Below are positions 7,208-12,968 of a stretch of 12,968 nt of DNA, piece by piece. The stretch spans positions 1 through 12,968 of the forward strand of contig JAFNGF010000257.1 of NCBI GenBank assembly GCA_017885385.1, given 5' to 3'. The notes beneath the pieces were generated by a model. That model saw only the letters and a program-made list of their open reading frames with translations, was not told the origin of the DNA and did no database searches. Position 1 is the first letter of the stretch, and every line of letters starts with the position of its first letter. Origin of the DNA: Planctomycetota bacterium (lineage in GTDB: Bacteria > Planctomycetota > Phycisphaerae > Sedimentisphaerales > Anaerobacaceae). The position numbers were made by a program, and so were the translations under genes.

Positions 7208-8325
7208 ATCACCAGCTCGTCAACTCTTCTCCTAACCGCCATCTCTATCGAATCTGCGCAACGTCTGAAAAACTCTTGCGACCGACCCATCGGATCAGGG
7301 ATTTCTTCAATTTCCGCCAACAACGTACATTTATTTGCTGCTTCGGGCCTGATAGCCTTAACCCTGTCACAGTGGATTTGCTCCATCGCAAATATAAAAT
7401 CGCTTTCTTCGATAAGCTGCGGCGACAATATATTGCTTTTGTGGGCTTTTATATCAATGCCTCGGACTTCGCAGGCTGTTACTGCTTCGGTGCTTGCCGG
7501 CGCAGCACACATATTCATAACACCGACAGAAGACACTTTATAACCCATTCTGTCGAGCTGGTCAACTTCGCATCGTAGTTTTTCAGCCAGGTATTTGCGA
7601 AACATTCCTTCTGCCATCGGGCTTCTGCAGGTGTTGCCGGTGCAAACAAACAGAAATGAGACGGTCGATAGTGCTTCCAGCTCGGCTTGGGAATACACAC
7701 CTTCTCTTAATATCGTCACTTCTGTCTTGCCCACCTTTGCGACCGTACTGCTCTTTTTGTACTTGCAGGGCCCGGCATCCAGCAGCAGGTCGATCTGCCC
7801 TGAAAACTGGGCGAGAACCTGTTCCGGCTCCGTAGCCGGCTCTTGCCCTGTTATGTTCGCGCTCGGCGCCACTACGGGGTGGTGCGTCAGCCGCAGTAAT
7901 ATTGAAGCTATGGGACTATCCGGGCAGCGGATGCCTATAGAACCATCTTTGTATAGGCTCTCGAAGACCTGCCTGTGCAGATTGTGCTGCTGCTTCTCTA
8001 AGTCCTGTTGGCCCAGCTCAAAAACCAGGGTCAAGGGACCGGGCCAGGCATTTGTCATCAGCTTTCGCGCTTTGAGCGTAATCGTGGGCACATACTTCGT
8101 AATCTCACTTGTTTGACCGATGTGCAGCGTGTACCGCTTGTCGGGCGTCCTTCCTTTGAGGTTATCGAGCTTGGCCAGCGAATCATCCTTTACTCTGCAT
8201 GCAATTCCGTACACGGTTTCAGTGGGAAACGCAACAAGTCCGCCCGCATCGACCAGCGCCGCAGCTTCCTTAATCTTTGCTATCTCAGCTTTGAGGCAGT
8301 CCAGCTTTGTGACTTTTGTATCCAT
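7204..8325 (-). CDS. tsaC: Fusion of threonylcarbamoyl-AMP synthase (TsaC/YrdC) and YwlE-type protein-arginine phosphatase
   Basis: Two enzymes in one 373-residue chain. Residues about 10-210 are a YrdC/TsaC domain, which makes threonylcarbamoyl-AMP for tRNA t6A: FPTETVYG (Pro34-Gly40), the KGRTPDKRYTLHI block and APSANITG. The C-terminal linker domain of Sua5 is absent. Residues 222-373 are a low-molecular-weight phosphatase: P-loop C228-T-G-N-T232-C-R234-S and the catalytic-loop EIPDPMG near the end. Thr232, rather than the Ile/Leu of tyrosine phosphatases, is the residue that gives YwlE its phosphoarginine specificity. The open frame continues upstream to TTG 8436. ATG 8325 is chosen because the protein then starts as TsaC homologues do; no strong Shine-Dalgarno decides between it and ATG 8340. 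rpiB follows with an ATGA overlap. Confidence 0.9.
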   Translation of the reverse strand: MDTKVTKLDCLKAEIAKIKEAAALVDAGGLVAFPTETVYGIACRVKDDSLAKLDNLKGRTPDKRYTLHIGQTSEITKYVPTITLKARKLMTNAWPGPLTLVFELGQQDLEKQQHNLHRQVFESLYKDGSIGIRCPDSPIASILLRLTHHPVVAPSANITGQEPATEPEQVLAQFSGQIDLLLDAGPCKYKKSSTVAKVGKTEVTILREGVYSQAELEALSTVSFLFVCTGNTCRSPMAEGMFRKYLAEKLRCEVDQLDRMGYKVSSVGVMNMCAAPASTEAVTACEVRGIDIKAHKSNILSPQLIEESDFIFAMEQIHCDRVKAIRPEAANKCTLLAEIEEIPDPMGRSQEFFRRCADSIEMAVRRRVDELVI

Positions 8326-8572
8326 CAGCGCCACGAGCATACACCAACGCACCAGGAATCGCAAGGCAACTTCCCTAATTGCTCGCCGCAATTTCGGCTG
8401 GCTGTAAACCTCAAGAAGGACCGATAAAAAAACCAAAAGATGATGACATACAATCCGGCATAAAAAAAAACCTGCAAATGCGACCGCTTTACCTAAATGT
8501 ACTAATCTGCCCAGACTAACATAGCCGACTACGTTTGTATCAATGGAGTCGTTTTTAAGGGAGATTTAGGCT

Positions 8573-8887
8573 ATGGATGTTTTAACGGAACAGCGCAAGT
8601 GCATTCGGACAAATCTTTGCTGGCCGGTCAGCGTCTGGGTACCGCAGGCCAATAGGTTTTTCAATGGCCGAAGCTCCAACATCAGCAGAGTCGGGGTTTT
8701 CGTCACGGTTCCTATGACCACGCCGGTCCACACGGGCAATGTTGTCGAGCTGAATTTTCCCCGGACCACGGATTTGGCCAACGAGAAAGGACAATTTGCC
8801 CGTATCAAAAAGGGCCGAGTAGTAAGAGTTGAGCGTAACGACATACTCACACATGCGCGTATCGGCCTGGGTATTGCGTTCGAGTAG
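8573..8887 (+). CDS. Single-domain PilZ protein, predicted c-di-GMP receptor
   Basis: A 104-residue protein made of one PilZ domain. The N-terminal RxxxR motif is R8-K-C-I-R12 and the (D/N)xSxxG motif is N36-I-S-R-V-G41, the two elements that bind cyclic di-GMP. The rest follows the PilZ barrel pattern, ending GRVVRVERNDILTHARIGLGIAFE. ATG 8573 has AAGGGAG 9 nt upstream. The gene is divergent from the TsaC fusion and is followed 83 bp later by a strong terminator, so it is likely monocistronic. The output partner cannot be told; no diguanylate cyclase or phosphodiesterase gene is in the window. The fold call rests on motifs read by eye. Confidence 0.82.
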   Translation: MDVLTEQRKCIRTNLCWPVSVWVPQANRFFNGRSSNISRVGVFVTVPMTTPVHTGNVVELNFPRTTDLANEKGQFARIKKGRVVRVERNDILTHARIGLGIAFE

Positions 8888-9206
8888 CTGATTGGCATGG
8901 CCTTTCGTCTTTAGCAAAGCTGGTCGCAGACGATCTGTGACGGCTGAGCACACGGGGCAATAAAAAGGCGAAGACTGATGACGATGCGGATCATCAGTCT
9001 TTTTTTCTGCTGCATTTCAACCTTGGGTAAAAGACCGGCATCGAAATTGACCCGGGCAGTAGTTCTACCCCTGCTTTTTTAGTTGCCTTTTTACGGGTGT
9101 CGAAGTAATCTAGAGCGCGCTAACGATTCGGCTATGTGAGGTTTTGCGGTGATATAGTTTGCAGCCGAACCGGGCGGTGAATTGCGCAAAAGAAAGGAAA
9201 GTTGCC
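8888..9206. other. Intergenic stretch between the PilZ and DUF3568 genes
   Basis: No gene is supported in these 319 bases. They contain the PilZ terminator (8971-9006) and, further right, a possible promoter for the next gene: TTGCCT at 9083-9088, a 17-base spacer and TAATCT at 9106-9111. Both boxes are weak matches. This would give a leader of about 90 nt before ATG 9207. Confidence 0.4.
8971..9006 (+). terminator. Rho-independent terminator of the PilZ gene
   Basis: A perfect 11-bp stem, AAGACTGATGA (8971-8981) with TCATCAGTCTT (8991-9001), closes a 9-nt loop and runs into a T-tract ending at 9006. It lies 83 bp after the PilZ stop codon and is oriented for the plus strand. The A-run at 8962-8966 gives it some bidirectional character. 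Confidence 0.9.
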
Positions 9207-9599
9207 ATGCCAAAGGGAAACGTTTTCTTAATCGCCTTATTTGCCGGCGCAGCCATATCCGCCGGAGGTTGTATGGTTGCTGCAGTTGGAGTTGGAGCAG
9301 CCGGAACAGTGGCCTACCTCAAAGGCGACCTGGAAGCGGTCGAGGCAGCAAACCTCCAGACTGTCTACAAAGCTACGCTCAAGGCCCTTGACGAGCTTGA
9401 GCTGTGCGTCACCAGGCAATCCAAAGATGTGCTCTCGGCAGAGATCATCGCGCGCGACGCAGCGGATCAGAAGGTCACGATAAATCTCAAGGCAACCACA
9501 GAAAACACCACCAAGCTTTCCATCCGTATCGGCTTTTTTGGCAGTGAAACGAAATCCAGATTTATATACCAAAAGATACACGACAACGTTCGGCAATAG
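9207..9599 (+). CDS. DUF3568-type small lipoprotein
   Basis: A 130-residue exported protein. The signal runs from MPKGNVFLIALFAGAAISAGGC to Cys22, a slightly atypical lipobox (AGGC). It is followed by a Gly/Ala/Val-rich stretch (VAAVGVGAAGTVAYLKGDLEAV) and then the pattern known from DUF3568: a helix with TVYKATLKALDELEL, a strand region (SKDVLSAEIIARDAADQKVTINLK), TTKLSIRIGFFGSETKSR and a final helix. The function of this family is unknown. ATG 9207 is preferred to an in-frame TTG 16 codons earlier because AAAGGAAAG precedes it and the signal peptide then starts correctly. The DegT-type gene starts 60 bp downstream on the same strand and could share its transcript. Confidence 0.8.
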   Translation: MPKGNVFLIALFAGAAISAGGCMVAAVGVGAAGTVAYLKGDLEAVEAANLQTVYKATLKALDELELCVTRQSKDVLSAEIIARDAADQKVTINLKATTENTTKLSIRIGFFGSETKSRFIYQKIHDNVRQ

Positions 9600-9659
9600 C
9601 ACAGTGCGTAATAGTTGGCTAAACCCTATTCGTGTTAAAATTTGGCGCGGAGGTGCCTT

Positions 9660-11039
9660 ATGAAAAAGTCTTCATTGACCCGGCGGTCGTTTATAAAAGA
9701 GACTTCGGCGAAATTGGCCGGCGCGGCCTTAGCTGCTACAGGGACCGGCTCTCTCTTTGCCGGCGTAGGCCAAAAAGCCGAGAAGCTCGCCATTCTTGGC
9801 GGCACGCCCGTCCGAAGCAAGCCGTTTTCTTCGACCTGGCCTATTTTCGACGAGAACGAAGAGAAAGCCCTGCTAAAAGCGCTTCGCAGCCGAAACTGGT
9901 GCTGCCTGAAAGGCAACGTTGTTTACGATTTCGAGAAAGAACTCGCCAAGGCGATGGGCGCGACATACAGTGTCCTGTCAAACGGAGGCACTACGGCGCT
10001 TAGCGCTTCGCTGCATGTGCTTGGCGTCGGACCGGGCGATGAGGTTATTACCACGCCCAACACATTTATCGCCACTATCAACGTTATCTGCAACGCGCAC
10101 TCGCTGCCGGTGTATGTGGATATTGACCCGGACACCGGCTCAATAAATGCCGACCTCATAGAAGATGCCATAACCGAGCACACCAAGGTAATTCTGCCCG
10201 TCCATCTGGCTGGCTTTCCGGCAGATATAGAGAAAATCATGGCCGTCGCCAACAAGCATAACATTCCGGTTGTGGAAGATGCGTGCCAATCTGTGTCCGC
10301 CGAGGTGAACGGCAAAAAGCTCGGAACATTCGGCGTCACCGGCTGTATCAGCTTTCAAGAGTGGAAATCTCTGGTTTGCGGCGAAGGGGGGGCAATTCTT
10401 GGAGGCGACGAAGATATCATGCGTAGATGCGCAGCCTTTGTAAATAACGGCAGAGACCCTCGCAAGATTAAGGGCGGTTATCCTTACCCCGGTTCCAATC
10501 ACCGGATGACCGAGTTTCAGGCTGCCGTTCTGACGGAGCAGTATGGGCGCTTTAAGAAACAAGATAAAACTCGTCAAGAAAATGGGAAGTACCTGGAAGA
10601 GAAATTAACGGAAATTCTAGGTCTAAAATCCAGAAAACGATACTGCGATAACACCAGAATAACCTACGTCGAGTTTGAGCTGGACTACGATAAAGAGTGC
10701 TTCAACAATGTTTCTGCATCGAGGTTTGCAGAGGCTGTGCGTGCTGAGGGCATCCCCATTTCGGGCGGACCGAGACGATACGGGAAAGGCTGTCATAAAG
10801 AAGGCATGTTGCAAGAGCACCTGAATTCACATGCATTCCAGGCGGCGTTCTCCAAGGCCCGGCTCGAAAAGTACAGAGAGTCCTTATCGCACCTGCCGGT
10901 TATGGATAATGTCACGCCCAGCAAAAAAGAAATGCTTTCGATGGATAGTAAGATAATCTTGCTAAGTCCCAGGAAAGACATGGACGAAATCGTGGAAGCA
11001 ATTGCCAAGGTCGCCAAGAACAGCGACAAACTGGCATAA
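9660..11039 (+). CDS. DegT/DnrJ/EryC1/StrS-family PLP aminotransferase with a Tat signal
   Basis: A 459-residue fold-type I PLP enzyme of the sugar aminotransferase family. ATG 9660 follows GGAGGT by 5 nt. The N-terminus is an unusual addition for this family: TRRSFIK (Arg8-Arg9) and an Ala/Gly-rich stretch, a textbook Tat signal that suggests export with PLP already bound. The enzyme part starts near LAILGGTPVRSKPF. It has SNGGTTALSASL for phosphate binding, VVEDACQSVSAEVNGKKLG with the Asp that contacts the PLP nitrogen, and SFQEWKSLVCGEGGAIL with Lys236 at the Schiff-base position. NHRMTEFQAAVL is typical. The enzyme therefore looks catalytically intact. The substrate is unknown; relatives aminate keto-sugars or cyclitols. 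No sugar-nucleotide genes are adjacent. Confidence 0.9.
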   Translation: MKKSSLTRRSFIKETSAKLAGAALAATGTGSLFAGVGQKAEKLAILGGTPVRSKPFSSTWPIFDENEEKALLKALRSRNWCCLKGNVVYDFEKELAKAMGATYSVLSNGGTTALSASLHVLGVGPGDEVITTPNTFIATINVICNAHSLPVYVDIDPDTGSINADLIEDAITEHTKVILPVHLAGFPADIEKIMAVANKHNIPVVEDACQSVSAEVNGKKLGTFGVTGCISFQEWKSLVCGEGGAILGGDEDIMRRCAAFVNNGRDPRKIKGGYPYPGSNHRMTEFQAAVLTEQYGRFKKQDKTRQENGKYLEEKLTEILGLKSRKRYCDNTRITYVEFELDYDKECFNNVSASRFAEAVRAEGIPISGGPRRYGKGCHKEGMLQEHLNSHAFQAAFSKARLEKYRESLSHLPVMDNVTPSKKEMLSMDSKIILLSPRKDMDEIVEAIAKVAKNSDKLA

Positions 11040-11078
11040 TATCGAAAGCCGCAGGAGGAAAGGCCAGCGGCGGGGCCG

Positions 11079-11705
11079 TCAGATTAGCTCTACATCGACC
11101 GACTTATCGAGCGGGGTCTCAACGCTGACCAACTCTTTGCCCAGGCGGAAGGCTTCCTGAAGGGCAGAGGGATGTTTTTTGATCGCGCCGCGGACGTCAA
11201 CCCGGTTGACGAATAGACTGGCGACGTATTTTACATCCAGGGCGTCAAAATAGGATCTCATAGTCAATCGGATGCTGTCAAACTGTTTTTTGCTCTTTGA
11301 ACCACCTACGGCGATAACCAAAGCTCTGCGGTCGCGCGGACCGTATTCAAACAGAGGCTTTTTCAAGACATACTTATTCGCCCAGAGACACTGGCCGCGG
11401 TCGATCAGCATCTTTGCCTGGGTACAGACCGTCGCAAAAAATACCGGCGTGGCGAAAATAAGCCGATCCGCATCAAGCATTTTCTGTAAAACCTGCTGAT
11501 AGTCATCTTGAACCCGGCATCTGCCGGTGTCGTAGCAGGAATTGCACTCTATGCACGGCGCGATGTTCAAGTCGGCTATGCGCAGATATTCAGCCCGTGC
11601 ACCCGCTGACTCGGCCCCGGTCAGAGCCTCACGCAGAAGCAGGTCACTATTGCCCTTCAGCCTCGGGCTTGTCGAGATTCCAAGCACCTTCAAGGTCATA
11701 CGCAT
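11079..11705 (-). CDS. Iron-sulfur flavoprotein (Isf-like) / NADPH-dependent FMN reductase family
   Basis: A 208-residue flavodoxin-fold protein. The N-terminal KVLGISTSPRLKGNSDLLL is the FMN phosphate loop. Residues 51-63 carry four cysteines spaced CX2CX2CX5C (CIECNSCYDTGRC), the compact motif that binds a 4Fe-4S cluster in Isf of methanogens and its bacterial homologues. ATPVFFATVCTQAKMLIDR is the second flavin-contact segment. It is likely a cytoplasmic two-cofactor electron carrier or reductase; the partner is unknown. The start is uncertain among TTG 11708, ATG 11705 and ATG 11699. The only good Shine-Dalgarno (AGGAG) serves a different ATG at 11713 that opens a two-codon frame ending on this ATG. 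It converges with the DegT-type gene. Confidence 0.87.
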   Translation of the reverse strand: MRMTLKVLGISTSPRLKGNSDLLLREALTGAESAGARAEYLRIADLNIAPCIECNSCYDTGRCRVQDDYQQVLQKMLDADRLIFATPVFFATVCTQAKMLIDRGQCLWANKYVLKKPLFEYGPRDRRALVIAVGGSKSKKQFDSIRLTMRSYFDALDVKYVASLFVNRVDVRGAIKKHPSALQEAFRLGKELVSVETPLDKSVDVELI

Positions 11706-11726
11706 CAACTCATTGTCTGAGCTCCT
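11705..11726 (-). promoter_or_regulatory. AGGAG site and two-codon upstream ORF overlapping the flavoprotein start
   Basis: On the minus strand AGGAG (11722-11726) lies 8 nt before ATG at 11713. That frame reads Met-Ser-stop, and its TGA (11705-11707) shares one base with the ATG of the flavoprotein gene at 11705 (TGATG). The main ATG is 16 nt from AGGAG, too far for normal initiation, while TTG 11708 is 13 nt away. Translation of the gene may therefore depend on re-initiation after the mini-ORF, or it starts at the TTG. Confidence 0.4.
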
Positions 11727-11765
11727 GATGTCCTACGGAAAGATGTTTCTCTCATGATGAGCAAT

Positions 11766-11792
11766 CTTATATTCGGGCCGGTGCTAATTCAA
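11766..11792 (-). promoter_or_regulatory. Possible promoter of the flavoprotein gene
   Basis: On the minus strand TTGAAT (11787-11792) is followed after 15 bases by TATAAG (11766-11771), a good -10 match with a short spacer. Transcription would start near 11759, about 45 nt before the AGGAG and mini-ORF. This is a weak prediction. Confidence 0.25.
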
Positions 11793-11838
11793 CTACCTTT
11801 TCGGCAGGATAATCGCCAATTGGGCAGCGGCCGTGCCT

Positions 11839-12069
11839 TCAAAGTACCGCGGCGATAAACAGCAGGAGCATGGCGATAACAGCAGCAGCAAAGGTAATTC
11901 TCGACCATCTCAAGTATCTTGCATAACCAGGATGCCGATCCTCGAATTCGTAGTAATAGTCATCCAGGTCCGAGTCGCCTTTGGGTCGCAGCCGGAGCTT
12001 GACATAAAGATGAGCTATCAGAGAGATTACAAAAAGTGGGCCAGCGATAGAATACAATATGACGTCCAT
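11839..12069 (-). CDS. Small two-helix membrane protein, unknown function
   Basis: A 76-residue protein with two hydrophobic segments: about residues 2-23 (DVILYSIAGPLFVISLIAHLYV) and 57-76 (ITFAAAVIAMLLLFIAAVL). Between them is a charged, aromatic loop of about 33 residues (KLRLRP..DSDLDDYYYEFEDRHPGYARYLRWSR). The loop looks like a real, selected motif rather than random sequence, and I infer both termini on one side. ATG 12069 is chosen over a frame running up to 12198 because the extra N-terminal 43 residues are Cys/His/Arg-rich and read like non-coding sequence. The Shine-Dalgarno is weak (AAAAGA). The gene sits upstream of the flavoprotein on the same strand with a 130-bp gap. No family name is offered. 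Confidence 0.6.
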   Translation of the reverse strand: MDVILYSIAGPLFVISLIAHLYVKLRLRPKGDSDLDDYYYEFEDRHPGYARYLRWSRITFAAAVIAMLLLFIAAVL

Positions 12070-12217
12070 AGGTCTTTTGCATTGGCAATCATACCGCGCC
12101 CGCTGAATAAAGCCAGAGCAAGAATGCAGTAGTGGAGGACTATTATCTGACCAGATTTTGTGGCAACCACCTTTGGCGTTGCCGCGCCCCATTCTCAACG
12201 CGTAACGCGGTGCCAGT

Positions 12218-12290
12218 TGTCATTGCGAGGCCCGCCCAGGGTGCCGTGAAACGCGCAGGCGCGACTGAGTCGAGGGTCCCCGTGGCAAGC
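12218..12290. repeat. Degenerate copy of the TGTCATTGCGAG repeat
   Basis: TGTCATTGCGAGG at 12218-12230 matches the terminal arm of the element at 6562. A GC-rich middle (with CGACT-G-AGTCG at 12262-12272) leads to CGTGGCAAGC (12281-12290), which corresponds to GCGGCAATCT of the first copy. The opposite terminus CTCGCAATGACA is absent, so this is a half copy or a diverged variant. Confidence 0.45.
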
Positions 12291-12361
12291 GCCGGCCCAG
12301 GCGAGAAAAAATTCAAGATTTCCAGCAGTGTCTGCCGATGTACAGTAATGGATTGAAAAGC

Positions 12362-12463
12362 GTGGCTCTGTAAGATTGCCCGTCTTGCTAAGCTTTGCGC
12401 ACAAGTCAGATCGAGATTTGGGCAAAGGAACCTAAGAGCTAAGAATTAGAAGGAAAGAGCCAC
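12362..12463. other. Nested complementary segments, possible structured RNA
   Basis: GTGGCTCT (12362-12369) is exactly complementary to AGAGCCAC (12456-12463). Inside, TTGCCC (12376-12381) pairs with GGGCAA (12420-12425), and CTTG (12384-12387) with CAAG (12402-12405). The three stems nest without crossing and could fold as one rod on either strand. There is no match to an RNA family I can name, and chance pairing over this length is possible. Confidence 0.25.
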
Positions 12464-12472
12464 ATAAACAAA

Positions 12473-12500
12473 GGGAGAGCTAACCAAGCTCTCCCATTTT
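12473..12500. terminator. Bidirectional terminator downstream of nagA
   Basis: A perfect 9-bp stem GGGAGAGCT (12473-12481) / AGCTCTCCC (12487-12495) closes the loop AACCA. On the plus strand it is followed by ATTTTATTTATTT. On the minus strand it is followed by TTTGTTTAT, with an A-rich stretch before it. The hairpin starts 68 bp after the nagA stop on the minus strand, so it most likely ends the nagA transcript. Confidence 0.8.
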
Positions 12501-12563
12501 ATTTATTTCCACTATTCCCCATCCAGCCTATTCTACCCGTTTTTAAGATGATGCCATCGCCTA

Positions 12564-12968
12564 TCACTGTCGGTAAACGACTTTACCGCCTACGATGGTT
12601 GTTTTGACTGAATAATCGCGATCGAGCAGGATAAGGTCGGCATCTTTCCCGGGCGCAATAAAGCCCTTTCTTTTTTCAATGCCTAATAGTCTGGCTGGGT
12701 TTTCCGTCACGGTCTTGATTGCGACATCCGGCGGGCAGCCGGTGAAGGTTATGAGTCTTTGCAGCAGTTGACTCAGGCCAAGAGCCGTGCCGATCAGCGT
12801 GCCGTCTTTGTACCTGGCCGTTCCATCTCGTGCTTCGTATTCGATACCGTTGTAGAAATATTTGCCGTCGGGTAGGCCGATCGCCCGCATGCCGTCGGTA
12901 ATTGGTATAACGCGCTGCGGGCCAAGAAGTCTAAAAGCAAGTTTTAGGACAGAGGGATGTATGTGAAC
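12564..12968 (-). CDS. nagA: N-acetylglucosamine-6-phosphate deacetylase, C-terminal part (5' end beyond window)
   Basis: Removes acetate from GlcNAc-6-phosphate in amino-sugar recycling and peptidoglycan or chitin breakdown; cytoplasmic metallo-hydrolase of the amidohydrolase superfamily. The frame is open to the right edge, giving 134 visible residues of a usual 370-400. It starts within VHIHPSVLKLAFRLLGPQR. PITDGMRAIGLPDGKY follows, where the Asp (codon 12894-12896) aligns with the catalytic Asp of the family ITDAM signature. Next come GTLIGTALGLSQLLQRLI, AIKTVTENPARLLGI and GFIAPGKDADLILLDRDYSVKTTIVGGKVVY, the standard C-terminal beta-sandwich return. The protein ends at the usual place, so it is not truncated biologically. 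A terminator follows 68 bp downstream. Confidence 0.93.
   Translation of the reverse strand, partial: VHIHPSVLKLAFRLLGPQRVIPITDGMRAIGLPDGKYFYNGIEYEARDGTARYKDGTLIGTALGLSQLLQRLITFTGCPPDVAIKTVTENPARLLGIEKRKGFIAPGKDADLILLDRDYSVKTTIVGGKVVYRQ

Larger units (their letters stand above)
12070..12563. other. 494-bp non-coding stretch with repeat fragment, paired stems and terminator
   Basis: No gene is supported. From the left it holds an unmarked part next to the small membrane protein gene, a degenerate copy of the palindromic repeat (from 12218), a set of nested complementary segments (12362-12463) and the bidirectional terminator after nagA (12473-12495). Open frames through the repeat are low-complexity translations of its GC-rich arms. 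Confidence 0.55.

Noticed and set aside
9045..9080. Weak hairpin with a T6 run (GCAG...CTGCTTTTTT) considered as a second terminator
   Set aside because: The stem is only four bases plus wobble pairs, and a strong terminator already lies 60 bp upstream.
9615..9641. Possible promoter TTGGCT-15-TAAAAT before the DegT-type gene
   Set aside because: The spacer is short, and the predicted start would fall on or next to the GGAGGT ribosome site, leaving almost no leader.
12195..12425. Minus-strand frame of 76 codons
   Set aside because: It runs through the degenerate palindromic repeat; its product is a translation of repeat arms and has no start signal.
1..12968. tRNA, rRNA, CRISPR arrays, transposases, toxin-antitoxin or phage genes
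   Set aside because: None was found when reading both strands. The repeats present are few and not regularly spaced.

Overview
The window looks like a chromosomal stretch from a planctomycete, most like the Phycisphaerae/Sedimentisphaerales-type lineages known from metagenome bins. This is inferred from gene content only: a Tat-exported lipoprotein of the sulfatase fold, a Tat-exported DegT-type aminotransferase, a DUF3568 lipoprotein, a PilZ protein, several small lipoproteins, and short overlapping housekeeping operons. Starts are mixed (ATG, one GTG, one TTG). No tRNA, rRNA, CRISPR array, integrase or transposase was seen, so this is core or mildly accessory chromosome rather than an island.

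Layout. Bases 1-2752 (minus) hold an operon of tyrA followed by purL. The two overlap by a GTGA junction, and purL (a PurS-PurS-PurL fusion) runs off the left edge. A 257-bp divergent spacer has a good sigma70-like promoter for tyrA and, facing accA, a hairpin set that looks like a transcription attenuator. Bases 3010-5809 (plus) hold accA and a secreted sulfatase-fold protein in which Thr replaces the usual formylglycine precursor. A small lipoprotein gene (5806-6231, minus) converges on it, with the stop codons overlapping. Bases 6232-6736 are non-coding and contain a nested palindromic repeat of MITE/REP type.

Bases 6737-8325 (minus) hold a two-gene operon: a TsaC domain fused to a low-molecular-weight phosphatase whose loop matches protein-arginine phosphatase YwlE, then rpiB, joined by an ATGA overlap. 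The order matches ywlC-ywlE-ywlF of Bacillus. Divergent from it are a single-domain PilZ protein with a strong terminator, a DUF3568 lipoprotein and a Tat-signal DegT-family PLP enzyme (8573-11039, plus). On the minus strand follow an Isf-like iron-sulfur flavoprotein with an unusual two-codon upstream ORF, a 76-residue two-helix membrane protein, a ~490-bp non-coding stretch with a second, degenerate copy of the repeat and a bidirectional terminator, and the C-terminal part of nagA, cut by the right edge.

The housekeeping genes cover purine (purL), tyrosine (tyrA), fatty acid (accA), pentose phosphate (rpiB), tRNA t6A modification (TsaC domain) and amino-sugar (nagA) metabolism. The exported proteins fit a polysaccharide- or phosphoester-processing cell envelope. 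No clear, wholly new multi-gene system is evident. The best leads are the Thr-type sulfatase homologue, the TsaC-YwlE fusion, the exported PLP enzyme, the accA leader and the nested repeat.
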